Source of the DNA: Anthoceros angustus
Taxonomy: Eukaryota; Streptophyta; Anthocerotopsida; Anthocerotales; Anthocerotaceae
Direction: 5' to 3'
Length of the DNA stretch: 64,000 bases
Assembly: GCA_010909165.1 (NCBI GenBank)
Contig: MU008171.1
Location: 62,001 to 126,000 of the forward strand
Both the position numbers and the translations under genes were made by a program. A model generated the notes under the pieces. That model saw only the letters and a list, made by a program, of their open reading frames with translations. It had not been told where the DNA came from and searched no databases. Numbering within the stretch: the first letter of the stretch is position 1; each line of letters starts with the position of its first letter. Below, piece by piece: positions 44,181-54,545 of the stretch.

Positions 44181-46606
44181 ATGCCTCGGGTGAAGACAAG
44201 CGACTCTGGGTCTGACTGTGGGGAAACGCCCTTGGCAAAGCGACAACGCCAAGCAGCGGAAAGGTTGCAGAGGGTCACAAGGAGGGCGCAGTGGGAGGCC
44301 ACACCTGCTGGACGAGGAAGAGGAACGAGGAGTCAGCCTGGAATCGGGGGTCGGATTCTATTCGAGTCAGATTCCCAACTCTCGGCTTCGGAGGAGGTAC
44401 CCGGGCCCAGGTCCCCCAACCCGACCCCGCTTTTTGACCTCCGTTCCAGATTGCCCCGGCCAGCTTCAGTCCAGTCAAACTTTGTGGGTGTGGAAGTCAG
44501 TCCAGACTAAGTAGTTGTATCCACTACCGCAGTCGCTGAAAGTACTACCACGGTAGCTATGACTACTACCCCGATAGTTGTTACCACTAAGCAACCTTAC
44601 CCACTGTATGGAGAAAAGAAGGGTCACGAGGATCCTGACGAGTTTGCCGAGCATTTTGAGCAGCTGACGCTTGCCAACCAGGAGGTAGGGGATGCGCAAC
44701 GCGCCCAGCTGTTCTATGGAGTCTTGCGCGGAGCGGCGGCCAAGTGGTACAAACGAGAGTATCTTGCCTCTTCCACACCCCCAATCACCTCTGAGGCTTT
44801 GAAGAGAGCTTTTTGCGAAAGGTTTAGAGGAGTTGATGTGGAGGGATATGTCTTGTCCAAGCTTGAGAGATTGCGGAGAGGACAAAAGGAGAAACTGCAC
44901 GCTTACGTGGAAAGGTTTCACAGCCAGCGTGATCGTGCTGGCCCTCACTCAGAGTTAATGGCAATACGTTGGTTTGCGAGAGGCTTGGGCACTGAGATGT
45001 GGTAGCACGTACGTCTCCAAGCTGAGAAAGACTTGGACCGGGCAATCAAGGCTGCCTTGAACTACGAAGAGTCCAACGCAGAGGAGAAAAAGAAATCAAA
45101 GAACGACGGGAGGGGGGCACAGAAAGAAAAAAAGAAATCCAAGAAGAAAAAGAAGAAGTACTCCTCGTCCTCTGATGACAATTCCACGGAGGAAGATAGC
45201 TCCTGTCGCACGAGGTAAGCACTTGAATTCGTATAAGCACTTCCTCGACCAACAACCAAGCAAACAAATCTAATACGCAGATATATAGGTGCAACCAATA
45301 ACAACAGGAGGGAGTAGCTCGCACGCCACAAACACACTCTCCCACGAACAACACGCAATTCCTCACACATCGCCTCCTGAGTCATAGCTTTGGCCTCCTC
45401 ACAACACCCTTGACAGATATCTAGAGGACAAGCTATGATCCGAGCTTGTCTCAATGGAAGGGTCTATATATACTAGACCACAGCATCGGCATATTCCTAA
45501 GATATCCTATTGGCATCGATATGTAAATATCCTAAGAATGCGCTATAATATGCAAGGAATATGCCCAAGCATATTACTTGAGCTTATCCACTTAGCTATT
45601 GTATCCTAAGAATACACTATAATATGCAAGAAATATGCCAAAGCATATTACTTGAGCTTATCCACTTCGCTATTGCTAACCATGTTTAATTAACACTAAT
45701 CAATGCTTAATTGACATAAGCACCTTAGATTAATTAACACTAACCAATGCTTAATTAACATAAGCACTTTAGATTATTAACACTAATTACTTACTTAAAG
45801 ATAAGTAATTAGATTAATTAATGCTAATCAAACACTAAACCCAAGTGCAGAGATTAGTATCACACGGCATGACACTCCTCAACAGCTCGGACTCCTCGGA
45901 TAGCTTCACGGAAGAAGAGATCAGTGATAGCTCAGAGGAAGATTCGTCAGGTGATGAGCGCAGCCGAAGGGAGAAAAAGAAGGAATCGAAAAACGAGTCG
46001 AAACGAAGACGCCGCGCCCGAGGAAAGGAACTAGTGTACGCAAAAAAGGACGTGGAGCATGTGAGGAGGGAGGTGGAAACGACAGCCAAAAAAATGGAGC
46101 AACAAGGAAACGAGATGGAAGAAATGATGGCCAAACTTGAGAAACTACATCTCAATGCCGTAAAAGACCACGAGAGGAGAAGGGCTACTACGAGTGCGCG
46201 GGCGAATCTCTTCTGCTCAACTTGTGGACAGCAGGGGCACTTGAAATCAAACTGCCCGCAAACGAAGGTGCAACTGCTGGGCTACAAGGAAGGGGAGGAG
46301 GAGATGTACTTGGAAGATACATACCAATCTGGGAGGCGACACCACTGCAACCCAAAGACTCCATATCCTCGACCCTACAACCGCAGATGGGTGTTCGAAC
46401 TGGATGGCAAGGAACCCCGGCAAATGAGCTCGGCCACTGTGGTTCGCATCTCAAGGAGCCCGCCCTCAAGAACTCGCCAGGGAAATGGTGATTTTGAGAG
46501 ATTGTGTGTGGATTGCAAGCAACCGGGGCACGTGGCTGGCAGTGTCCTCTGTCAGTTGCCAAAAAGCGATGTGAGGATTGCTCAACCCCCAGTTACGGGA
46601 ACCTAA
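44181..46606 (+). pseudogene. Ty3/gypsy gag, disrupted
   Basis: One frame runs from ATG 44181 through a charged N-terminus, a stop (TAA 44508-44510) and then the retrotransposon gag domain. That domain reads DPDEFAEHFEQLTLAN, FYGVLRGAAAKWYKREY and LRRGQKEKLHAYVERF (44.6-44.95 kb). It then meets a second in-frame stop (TAG 45003-45005, likely a CAG codon hit by C-to-T) and enters a Lys/Ser/Asp-rich tail. A 635-bp insertion interrupts the tail at 45215. Coding resumes at 45853 with more acidic Ser-rich sequence, a coiled coil, a canonical CCHC zinc knuckle CSTCGQQGHLKSNC and an irregular second knuckle CVDCKQPGHVAGSVLC. No protease, reverse transcriptase or integrase follows, so the element is defective. 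Confidence 0.88.
45215..45849 (+). mobile_element. 635-bp AT-rich insertion inside gag, intron-like boundaries
   Basis: The insertion is flanked by GAG on both sides (45212-45214 and 45850-45852), a possible 3-bp target duplication. It starts GTAAGCACTTG and ends CAAGTGCA, so GCACTTG and CAAGTGC are inverted near its ends. Removing it (for example as a GTAAGC...AG intron with 3' end at 45852) restores the gag frame exactly. Inside is a tandem duplication of about 70-85 bp (AATATGC...AGCATATTACTTGAGC, 45.55-45.67 kb) and several TTAATTAACACTAA words. It could be a non-autonomous transposon that happens to carry splice-like ends. Confidence 0.6.
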
Positions 46607-47260
46607 CCACCCATGGGGCAAGATCCGTTACCAGCGATGCACGTCAAAGACGCGCTCATGGCGGTATGGGAGGATGCCGAGGCCAACATGCTAAGAAGTT
46701 TGGAGGGATTGGAGGACATGGACAGCGGGTACTATGAGGAGACCCCTGCCATGGCTATTCGAACGAGGAGCAATTGCGGGATACCATCAGAAAGGCAGCG
46801 CCCTTAGAAGGGGAGGGCGAGGGAAGAAGAAAGCGGGTTTCAAACAACCCAAGGATGTGATCCTACTGAGCACGCAACCAATCCCATGATGACAGAGGCA
46901 CCCCTAGAAGGACGACACCAGATGCTGAAACCTGTGCCACATAGCTGGTGGAGGTCGCAAGACGTACTTGGGCAGCCCAAGTAGTATGGTCAAAGTCCTT
47001 ATGCATGTGACCAATGTAGGTTTTCACCCCCTTAATGCCATAGTAGAGCAGAGCACAAACTGGACAGGGAGTGTCCTTCACGGTCACAGAAGGTGTGGAC
47101 TGCCCAATTGCAGAGAGAAGTTTTCGCCGAGAGAAGAATCCACAAAGAGAGAACAAACTGTAGACACTAGCCTGGGGTTGATAGGGCCAAGGAGGCACTG
47201 GGGACCGGGGACAAAAAGTCCCGGACCCTTACCGGACATACAAAGTTTTAGCTTCGTACA
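46607..47260 (+). other. Degenerate retroelement sequence after gag
   Basis: A short frame (46613-46807) continues the gag-like acidic style in a different phase, then coding character fades. No protease DTG or DSG motif and no reverse transcriptase were seen. Confidence 0.4.
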
Positions 47261-48639
47261 GCAAACCCAAGAGACTGGCGAAAAGGCCTTGCCTAAAGGA
47301 GATGCAGCCCACCACAATATTGGCAACCTACCACAGCAATATATACTTGCACCAGCCAACTTCTTGTCCGCTGATTGAACATATGCAGATACAAATATCC
47401 AGCGCTTCACCTAGGAATTTTAAATAACATTCTGCTGCCTACGCGCGCACCGAGCCAAGCCGTCGTACCATCACTGATGCTCTCTATGTCAAATGCTCAC
47501 CATGATGAAGAATGCTTGCTTGAATGCCACAAGAACGAACACAATGATGGTCAGAAACGCAGGATGCTCACACATGGTGAGGAATGTGATATTGAAGAAT
47601 GTGTGAGCTTCCAAGTAGCACTCAACACGTAAGCTCAGCTGGCAATGCTTATCCCGACATCCCCTCACATCACTGAGCTCTTGGTACTCCCAGCAACACA
47701 ACCCTGCTCTGCCATGTTGGCAAGCAGATTCCTGCCTGCAATTCCTTCCACGTCAAGTCCTCTACTCATAGCTCCTAAAACCAGCTTGCAGCTTTTGTCC
47801 CAAACTCGTGACTCTCCGAGATTACGAATTGGGAAATTCAAACCCTGCTAGGTATAGGTATACGATGTTCACCACTCACTGTGCAACTCTTCTTCATAGA
47901 AGTGATAGTAGGTGCCACATAATAAATGATCATTATATGTTGCCTCATATACAAAGGACAAGCTCACTTGATGTCCTCCCCGCATGCGTGTTAAGAGAAA
48001 TTACTTGCCAACACAACTTGAGACCCTCCAAAATTAAGGTAAGAATATAAGATATGTAGCATAGAAGTTGTATGTCCATTTGCTATGTTTTTCTGCCACA
48101 AATAGTACCGCCGTTCAACAGATTCCTATGTATAGATATACGATCTTTCACAAATCACCGCCATGTATCATTGTAACCATACGACCCATGATATGTTCGG
48201 ACAGGCTCTTGAAAACAGCGCTGATGAGTTTACGCACACCTTCACCCACCTTCACAGCTTATGATGAAACGACTATGTATTCTCTTAATAATCTTTAATC
48301 TTGACAATCTTTACCGATAAGCTCTTCATGAAATGTTATAAGGCTCTTTGTGACTAATTGATATATGATCTCGTAATAATATTTACTTTTTAGAAATCGT
48401 TTTTTGATAAGCCCTTCGGGGCGTTCTTAGTAATCTTTACTCCTAACATTGTTTTTTGATACGCCTTTTGGGTGCTGTTGTACAACCTTTTGGGGCTAGT
48501 TGATGTATAATCTCTATTGTTTCACCTGCAAAAAAGGGCCATCTGATATAATAGCCCCGGAGGCCGTTTGATATGATCCTCGCAATGGGCTTCTGCTATA
48601 AGGAGGGCCCAATGAGCCTCCTAGTCAGTTATCTCTTTA
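47261..48639. other. Intergenic, no gene recognised
   Basis: Only short open frames. From about 48.34 kb T-rich words such as CTCTTCATGAAA and GCCTTTTGGG recur and lead into the tandem repeat tract. Confidence 0.45.
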
Positions 48640-49100
48640 ATATTATGAGGCCTGTTGGTTATCTCTCTAATGTTGTGTCGGTTATCTCTCTAATATTATG
48701 TCAGTTATCTTTCTATCGCTGTGAGGTTATAAGGAGATGTGCCCGAGCCTCAAAGTTGATTATCTCTCTAGTGCTGTCGGTGATCTGTCTATTGTTTTAA
48801 GGCCCTACGGTTATCTCTCTACTGTTGCGTCGATTAGAGAGTAATCTCTCTACTGTTTTAAGGGCGTACAGTTATCTCCCTACGATTACTCTGTCTATTG
48901 TTTTAAGGCTCTTCAGTTATCTATATCTCTCTACGATTATTCTCTGTACTGTTGTGAGGTTCTTCAGTTATCTCTATACTGTTGCGTCGATTATCTCTCT
49001 ATTGTTGATCCCTTCAGTTATCTCTCTAATGTTGCATCGGTTATCTCTCTGTTGTGAGGTCCTGTTGCATTGGTTATCTCTCTATTGTGAGGTCCTGCAG
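48640..49100 (+). repeat. Degenerate GGTTATCTCTCTA repeat tract
   Basis: The word GTTATCTCTCTA(A/C/T) with TTGTG or TTGCGTC variants recurs more than a dozen times at irregular 20-60 bp intervals, giving a stop-poor Ser/Leu/Ile-rich plus-strand frame that I do not regard as a gene. Confidence 0.8.
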
Positions 49101-49360
49101 GTCCTTTCAATTAAGTGAAATATAAATATGAGGTTCTGCAGGTCCTTTAAATTAAGTGGAATATAATATGAGGTCTTGCAGAGTCCTTTAAATTAAGTGG
49201 AATATAGGGTCCTTCCAATTAAGTAAAATATAAATATGAGGTCCTGTAGGTCCTTTAAATTAAGTAGAATATAAATATGAGGTCTTGCAGAGTCCTTTAA
49301 ATTAAGTGAAATACAAATATGAGGTCCTGTAGAGTCCTTTCAATCAAGTAGAATGCAAAT
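49087..49360 (+). repeat. About 42-bp satellite-like tandem repeat
   Basis: Roughly six to seven units of GAGGTCCTGCAGGTCC plus TTTAAATTAAGTGGAATATAAATAT-type sequence, with small indels and an AGAG/AGG variant in alternate units. It directly follows the GTTATCTCTC tract, and the last units of one interleave with the first of the other. Confidence 0.85.
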
Positions 49361-49688
49361 ACTGCATCTATTCATCATAAAGAATACAATCTTTACTAAT
49401 TAAATTAAATTAATTTTTTTAAATTTATAATGTACTATTTATTTAATCAATGTTTAAGTCATTTATTTATATTACAATTATAAAAATAATTATAGTTTAA
49501 ATATTATAAATCTTTTTGGCGTTCTGAATGTCTTTTTCCTGCCGCTAACCCAATGGTGTACCCAATAGTATACCAGGCACGGGTAGGTAACCCGATGGTC
49601 ACCCAGGCACGGGTAGCTGCGCCCATGACACGATGTATCTTGGAATGCATTGAATCTATGTATGTAGCTAGTGTCTAGCATGAACCAC

Positions 49689-50360
49689 CTAGTCGGAAGT
49701 ATGATGAGGCCGGTGGTTTGGTTGCGATGAAACCGTCCAGCCTAAGTTGTTTTCGCGTCCCAGCGCAGTGCCACCACCCGATTTTTTGGCATCCTTGAGC
49801 TTCTGCTTGAGGCGCTGCTTCCTTCCGCTGCCGCTCCCACCGGACGGGCTTGCGGTCTCCTGTTGCTGCCTGGGAGGAGTTCCATGCGGTCCCAAGTATA
49901 GATTCTCACCGGTACCTACGCTACTGGCCTAACAAACACATCACATTGATTCACAGCAGAGCGCACGATTAGCACTCGTAGGCAACGAGGGCACCAATTG
50001 AGAAAAGCCGGCCGACTTCCACTCGTACCCTGTGCGGCGATTTTGTGGAGGAGTCCCCGGATTTCCTGCGTCTGCCCGCGTCCAGGCTCGGAATCTCGAA
50101 ACCGTGCGCGTCTGCAAAAAAATGCAAAGAAGGGGTCCAAAAATCAACACACCTGTCCTGTCCGGCTCAGCACATTAATCCCCTCAGGCAGGCAGGCACA
50201 GGCAACAGGAGCAGGCAAAGAATTGAATCAAGCTGCAAGAGGAAAACGAGAAGTGATGAAAATGTAGGGACAGAGTTGCATTGCACGTAGTGTACCGACC
50301 CCATCCCGCGTCGTCATGGTCATCACAAGGCGATGCTGCAGCTGAACAGGAGGGCTCCAT
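49689..50360 (-). CDS. Small basic protein of unknown function, three exons
   Basis: Exons on the minus strand: 50360-50296, 50111-50029 and 49915-49689. All phases close and the product is 124 aa. The first exon is short and acidic (ends DDAGWG). The second encodes a predicted helix RGQTQEIRGLLHKIAAQ. The third has GTGENLYLGPHGTPP, a Gly/Ser run, a strongly basic RKQRLKQKLKDAKKS segment and GRENN. The first two donors are good. The acceptor of exon 3 (CGTAG before GTACCGG) has a weak pyrimidine tract and is the least certain point. The KQRLKQKLK...GREN ending resembles small uncharacterised plant proteins, but I cannot name the family. Coding exons this short give no long open frame by themselves. 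Confidence 0.55.
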
Positions 50361-50894
50361 CGCGGAAGCTGGTCACGGTGCGGCTCATGGAGGCAGGCTG
50401 ATGTCGGGCCGGGTCGGGCAAAGTGCTCGCTGCTCGCTGCTTCCAGCCTGCTTTGCGCTATATGTATGCGACGAGCCGAGCGGCTTCGCGTTGGAGTCGG
50501 GGCGGCAGAAGTCCGGATTGGAGCCGACACGGCACGGCAGGCAATTGCCTCGCACATGCCAAGCTCGTCCACGCCCGCACGCTGCGCTGCCAGAGTGCGC
50601 TCATCAGTCAGGGAGTGACAGTATCTGCCCCGACCGCCGGCAAGCGCACGAGCGGCTCTGCTCAGGTCGCGTGCCCTCCTTTGTCCTTTTTTGAACCAAG
50701 AGGACGGAGAAACGCCAATCGGCAGGGCACTGCAGCGTTGCCGTTAGAATACCTTTTTCCCAACTCCATAGCTTCATAGCTGGAGCTTGGAAGCGGAAAC
50801 ATATTCTTCTTCGGGTACCTTTGTATCTACATGATAATCATATACAACGCGAGAAAAGGGGTTTTTTTTGTACAAGGGCCGGTCAGGCTCAGGC

Positions 50895-53800
50895 TCAGGC
50901 TCGGAAGACAGCACTACCTCCCACATATGTTGCCACAAGGGACATGGGATCTTCGGATCTTTCCAATGGGCTCCTGGATAGAACCACAAAGTCTGCATAC
51001 TTGCCGACCTCCAAGGAACCCACATCCGCCTCATTGCCAGCTGCATATGCAGCTGCAGCCGTGTACCTGTGTGCCCGCCAGCAGCAGCCAACAGCGAGAT
51101 CGTGAGCTCCAGATACACTTATCCTAGGCTAGCTATCGCGGATGTGCATGCTCCAGATAAAACATTCGGGAATGGATGGGACAACAACAATGACTTCTGG
51201 ATGGAACTAGTAGTATGACGTCATGCCATGTAGCTACTACCCTCCCTCACCCGATCAAGGCAGCTTCTTCGGTGAGGCATTCTTCAGGCATCCACGTGGT
51301 AAGGCTTCCAGTCGCTCTTCTTGTGATGGCTGCTCGCATCCCGCCCAGAGGGTCCAGAGGTGCAACCTGTTAACAGGTAGGAAAGAGGGTTGTTGATCTA
51401 ATGCATTGAAGGTGTGGCAACCGCATATTGGTACTACTATCTCCCAACAGAATCCCATTGCACTGCACTGACCGTCCAGTCTGATCCTAGAGCGACTCGT
51501 GTGCCGTTCCCCAGCAGTGACCGAAACAAATAAGATCCTCTCCGAGCACGATCCTGCCCCAGCTTCTTTTCGGCACTCACCACGTCATCCTCCAAGTGCT
51601 GGGGCTGCACAACACCATACTCTCAGTACTTCAGATGAGTCAAAGACCCGGCCTGGCCGTGCATCGACCTGGACACCTGGCATCCTCCGCCGATACATAT
51701 AAACCCGGATGACAGCCCCACCTGCATTGAGGCAATCACACCGGCGGCACCGAACCTGGCAGGTGCTCCTGCTGATAAATGCTGACAGTGCTCAATCTGC
51801 ACCACATGCATCCGCCACTTGAGACGCCTCTAGTGCATCACTGCATGTTGGACAAACCAAGAAAGGCATACACACTGACTGACTCTCAGACGTCGATCTC
51901 GTGGTCCATTGGCTGAAATTGCAGCTTCATATGCAGTCAGAACTTCATCGACTGCTGCATCCCCAATGGCATGCACTGCCACCTTCAATCACAAGCATTT
52001 GACGAATTAGATTCCACCTAAACGCTGTTAAAAAAGAAAACACGGTGGGGACGGATTATATGAACCTTCTTACCTGAAGACCATGCGCATCTGCATTCAA
52101 AATGGCCTCAGCGAGCTCATTTTTCTCAGCGAGTCGAAGTCCAAAATTTTGTGGGTCGTCTTCATATGCCTGCAGTATCAGGTAATTGAATGAGCCAGAA
52201 AGCACAACGGTAAAGAGACAACCATCTATGATAGACTCACATGTCAGGACACACAACTTCCCATACCTCATGAAACAAAGCACTGCTAGATCCGAGAGAC
52301 CCATCTGCAAAAGCTTTAACTCCACCAACACGCAGCCATTCACTTAATTGGTATCCTCTCTCTCTCACCAGGGCCTGCTCTTCACAAGCGAAACAAAACA
52401 GCAGGTTCTGAGACCTGGGAATTTCGAAACAGCGTATTCCCGATAATAGTGCCATTGGAAGTAGCAACCTGTCACCCCAACTCTTACCACCACTGAAGGC
52501 CATGTGCGTAGCGGGAGGAAAACCGACACCCGTACTCCCAAGCTTCCCTTTGAATCCGCCCACATGTAGACGTCTAGAAAGATATGACCCACTGATGACA
52601 TGTAAGGAACAAGAGTGTAGTAGGAACCGAAAGAGGGGGCATGGAATGTCATATGTCACCTTCCAGGTCCTTCCAAGCCTGCATTGATGTGTCACCAGGC
52701 AGCACAGCTCCGAAGTCCACAATTGAGGTCACTCCTCGGGCCCATGCGGCCTTGGTTGCTCTTGCAAGTGCAGCCCTGCGGTCCTCGTTGGACGTACTTG
52801 AAGAAGGGGTGGTAACTAGGGTCATTGCCGAATCAATGAGCACACCAGTGGGAGCTGAGAGACGGGCCAAGGGACAACATACGCAACTCTCAGAATCTTT
52901 CGCACGGTTCAGTAATGTGGGGCATGGAGAGTTAGCATGAAGAGCAGAGGGAGGGTGGTACCTCCTGACTCGTCCCTGACAATCCTGCCTCCCGGGGGGT
53001 CTGGCGTGGCAGAAGTTATTCCGCTGATGGCCAGAGCGAGTGTGTTTGCCAACCCCATGTGGCCATCGACCCGAGTCAGCCATACCTGGTACACAAGACA
53101 GACAGCGACGACGATGAGGTGGAGCGACAGCAGAGCTGAGCAGAAATAGCACAAAGACGGTTGCGAAATAGTACCGGATTATGTGGGGAGACAGGATCGA
53201 TCCAGGAGGCTAAAGGAAGGTTTCCGCCCCAGCGGTCGTTGCTCCAGCCAGAGCCCAGCAGCCAGTGACCGGGTGGCGCAGCTGATGAGAGGCAGAGCAA
53301 GCCCATGCGGCATGAGACCAAGAATGAGTAGGGATATCCAAGGCAGCAGCTAGGGATGCAAGGCGGAATGCAGAACCTTGCAGGGCCGACTGAACGAGGC
53401 TGACGAAGTGCTCTTGGGTGTGCGCGTGATGGAGGTCCAGCTTGAGCATCTGAAGGTAGACAAGAGTTGAGTGTCCCTGTCATTTTAGCATGGCTTGCCC
53501 TGGAGTCTACGTGAGGAAACAGGCACGCACATGAGGAAAAAAAACACGCTGCCACTGACCTGGAGGCCGCCTAGAATGAAGTGGACATGGGAATCGATGA
53601 AGCCCGGGGTGACAAACGCGGAAGCCAAGGGCACGAACTCCGTGTCGGGTCCTGCACACTCCTGAAGCGGCAGCAGCAGCCGCAACAGCAAGCAGGTCAT
53701 GAGGTCAGCTCATGGTCACAGCAGGCAAGCGCATGGCAGCAGAGCGGAAAAGGCAAAGGCGAAAGAAAAGCAAGCCAACCGCGACATGCGCAGCAGAGCC

Positions 53801-54058
53801 GAGGCAGAGGACGCGGCCCCGGCTCACAGCCAAGGCCTGGGCCCATGGCAGCGCAGGATCCCCGGTCCAGAAGCTCGCATCGGTGAAGATGGTGTCAGCC
53901 GTTTGATGCGCATTCCGATTCCCGCGGGGAATCTGATTCCAGGGCCAGGTGTCCCAGGGCGCTGACGACGGCCCTGGCTCCGGCAGCAGCAGGATGAGGA
54001 GCGGGACGAGGACCAGGCAGCGCAGGCCCAGGCACACGCGCCGCTGCTTGCGCCCCAT
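50895..54058 (-). CDS. LAF3: LAF3-like amidohydrolase (YtcJ family)
   Basis: Metal-dependent amidohydrolase resembling Arabidopsis LAF3, a phytochrome A signalling factor; substrate unknown. Fourteen exons on the minus strand: 54058-53780, 53661-53560, 53449-53377, 53281-53175, 53085-52962, 52854-52660, 52573-52488, 52374-52267, 52169-52074, 51982-51884, 51796-51722, 51604-51473, 51366-51251 and 51066-50895. All phases close; 587 aa (LAF3 is about 576). The N-terminus has a hydrophobic stretch after a basic start ([19 protein letters not shown]), a signal peptide or anchor. Likely metal and catalytic residues are H118 and H120 (DSHVHF), K342 ([13 protein letters not shown]), H394 (HAIGD), H426 (IEHCQHL) and D490 (LGSDW). 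[11 protein letters not shown] and [10 protein letters not shown] are family hallmarks. It ends in ADFVVL followed by a short tail. It is divergently arranged with the mutase gene. Confidence 0.92.
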
Positions 54059-54166
54059 GCTATCCTCCTCCTTGGTTGGTGGCCGGCTCCCGCTGCTCAC
54101 CACGCGACGCTCTTCTCTCACACAACAACACCCTCCTCATCCGTCCCCCTCCAACGCACCCTCCCG

Positions 54167-54204
<38 letters not shown>

Positions 54205-54545
54205 GAGCCTGTACATAAACACTACGTCTCACACACACCACACACAGAGCCTCCTTCCTCGTCAGGCGCCGAGACGAGAGGAGACGAGACGTCCCGAGAG
54301 TCGACACTCGGTCCTGAAACAAATATCTGCCTGACTGCTTGCCCCGCGCTGGTCCCGCCTCCCCCGCCTCGCCCCGTCCTGTCCCGAAGTACATATAAAG
54401 AACACTCCTCCAGACCCGAGTCCTAGGCTCCGCTTCCGCTCCGCACGCCAAGGTCGTGAAGCTAGCCAGCAAGGAAGGAGGGAAGCAAGGCAAGGCAAGG
54501 CAAGGCAAGGCAAGGCAAGGCAAGGCAAGCAAGGAGGAGAAGGAG
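54059..54545. promoter_or_regulatory. Shared divergent promoter region, LAF3-like / mutase
   Basis: 487 bp between two start codons on opposite strands, so it must hold both promoters and 5' UTRs. It contains a GAGCCT hexamer run at 54169-54208 and a GCAAG pentamer run of about nine units at 54485-54530, just before the mutase ATG. No clear TATA box was picked out. Confidence 0.6.

Noticed and set aside
48573-49118. Plus-strand frames rich in Ser, Leu and Ile resembling membrane proteins
   Set aside because: They come from the GTTATCTCTCTA repeat and have no independent support.
52909-53154. Intron-spanning open frames in the amidohydrolase gene
   Set aside because: They read through introns; the conserved exons with matching phases explain the locus.
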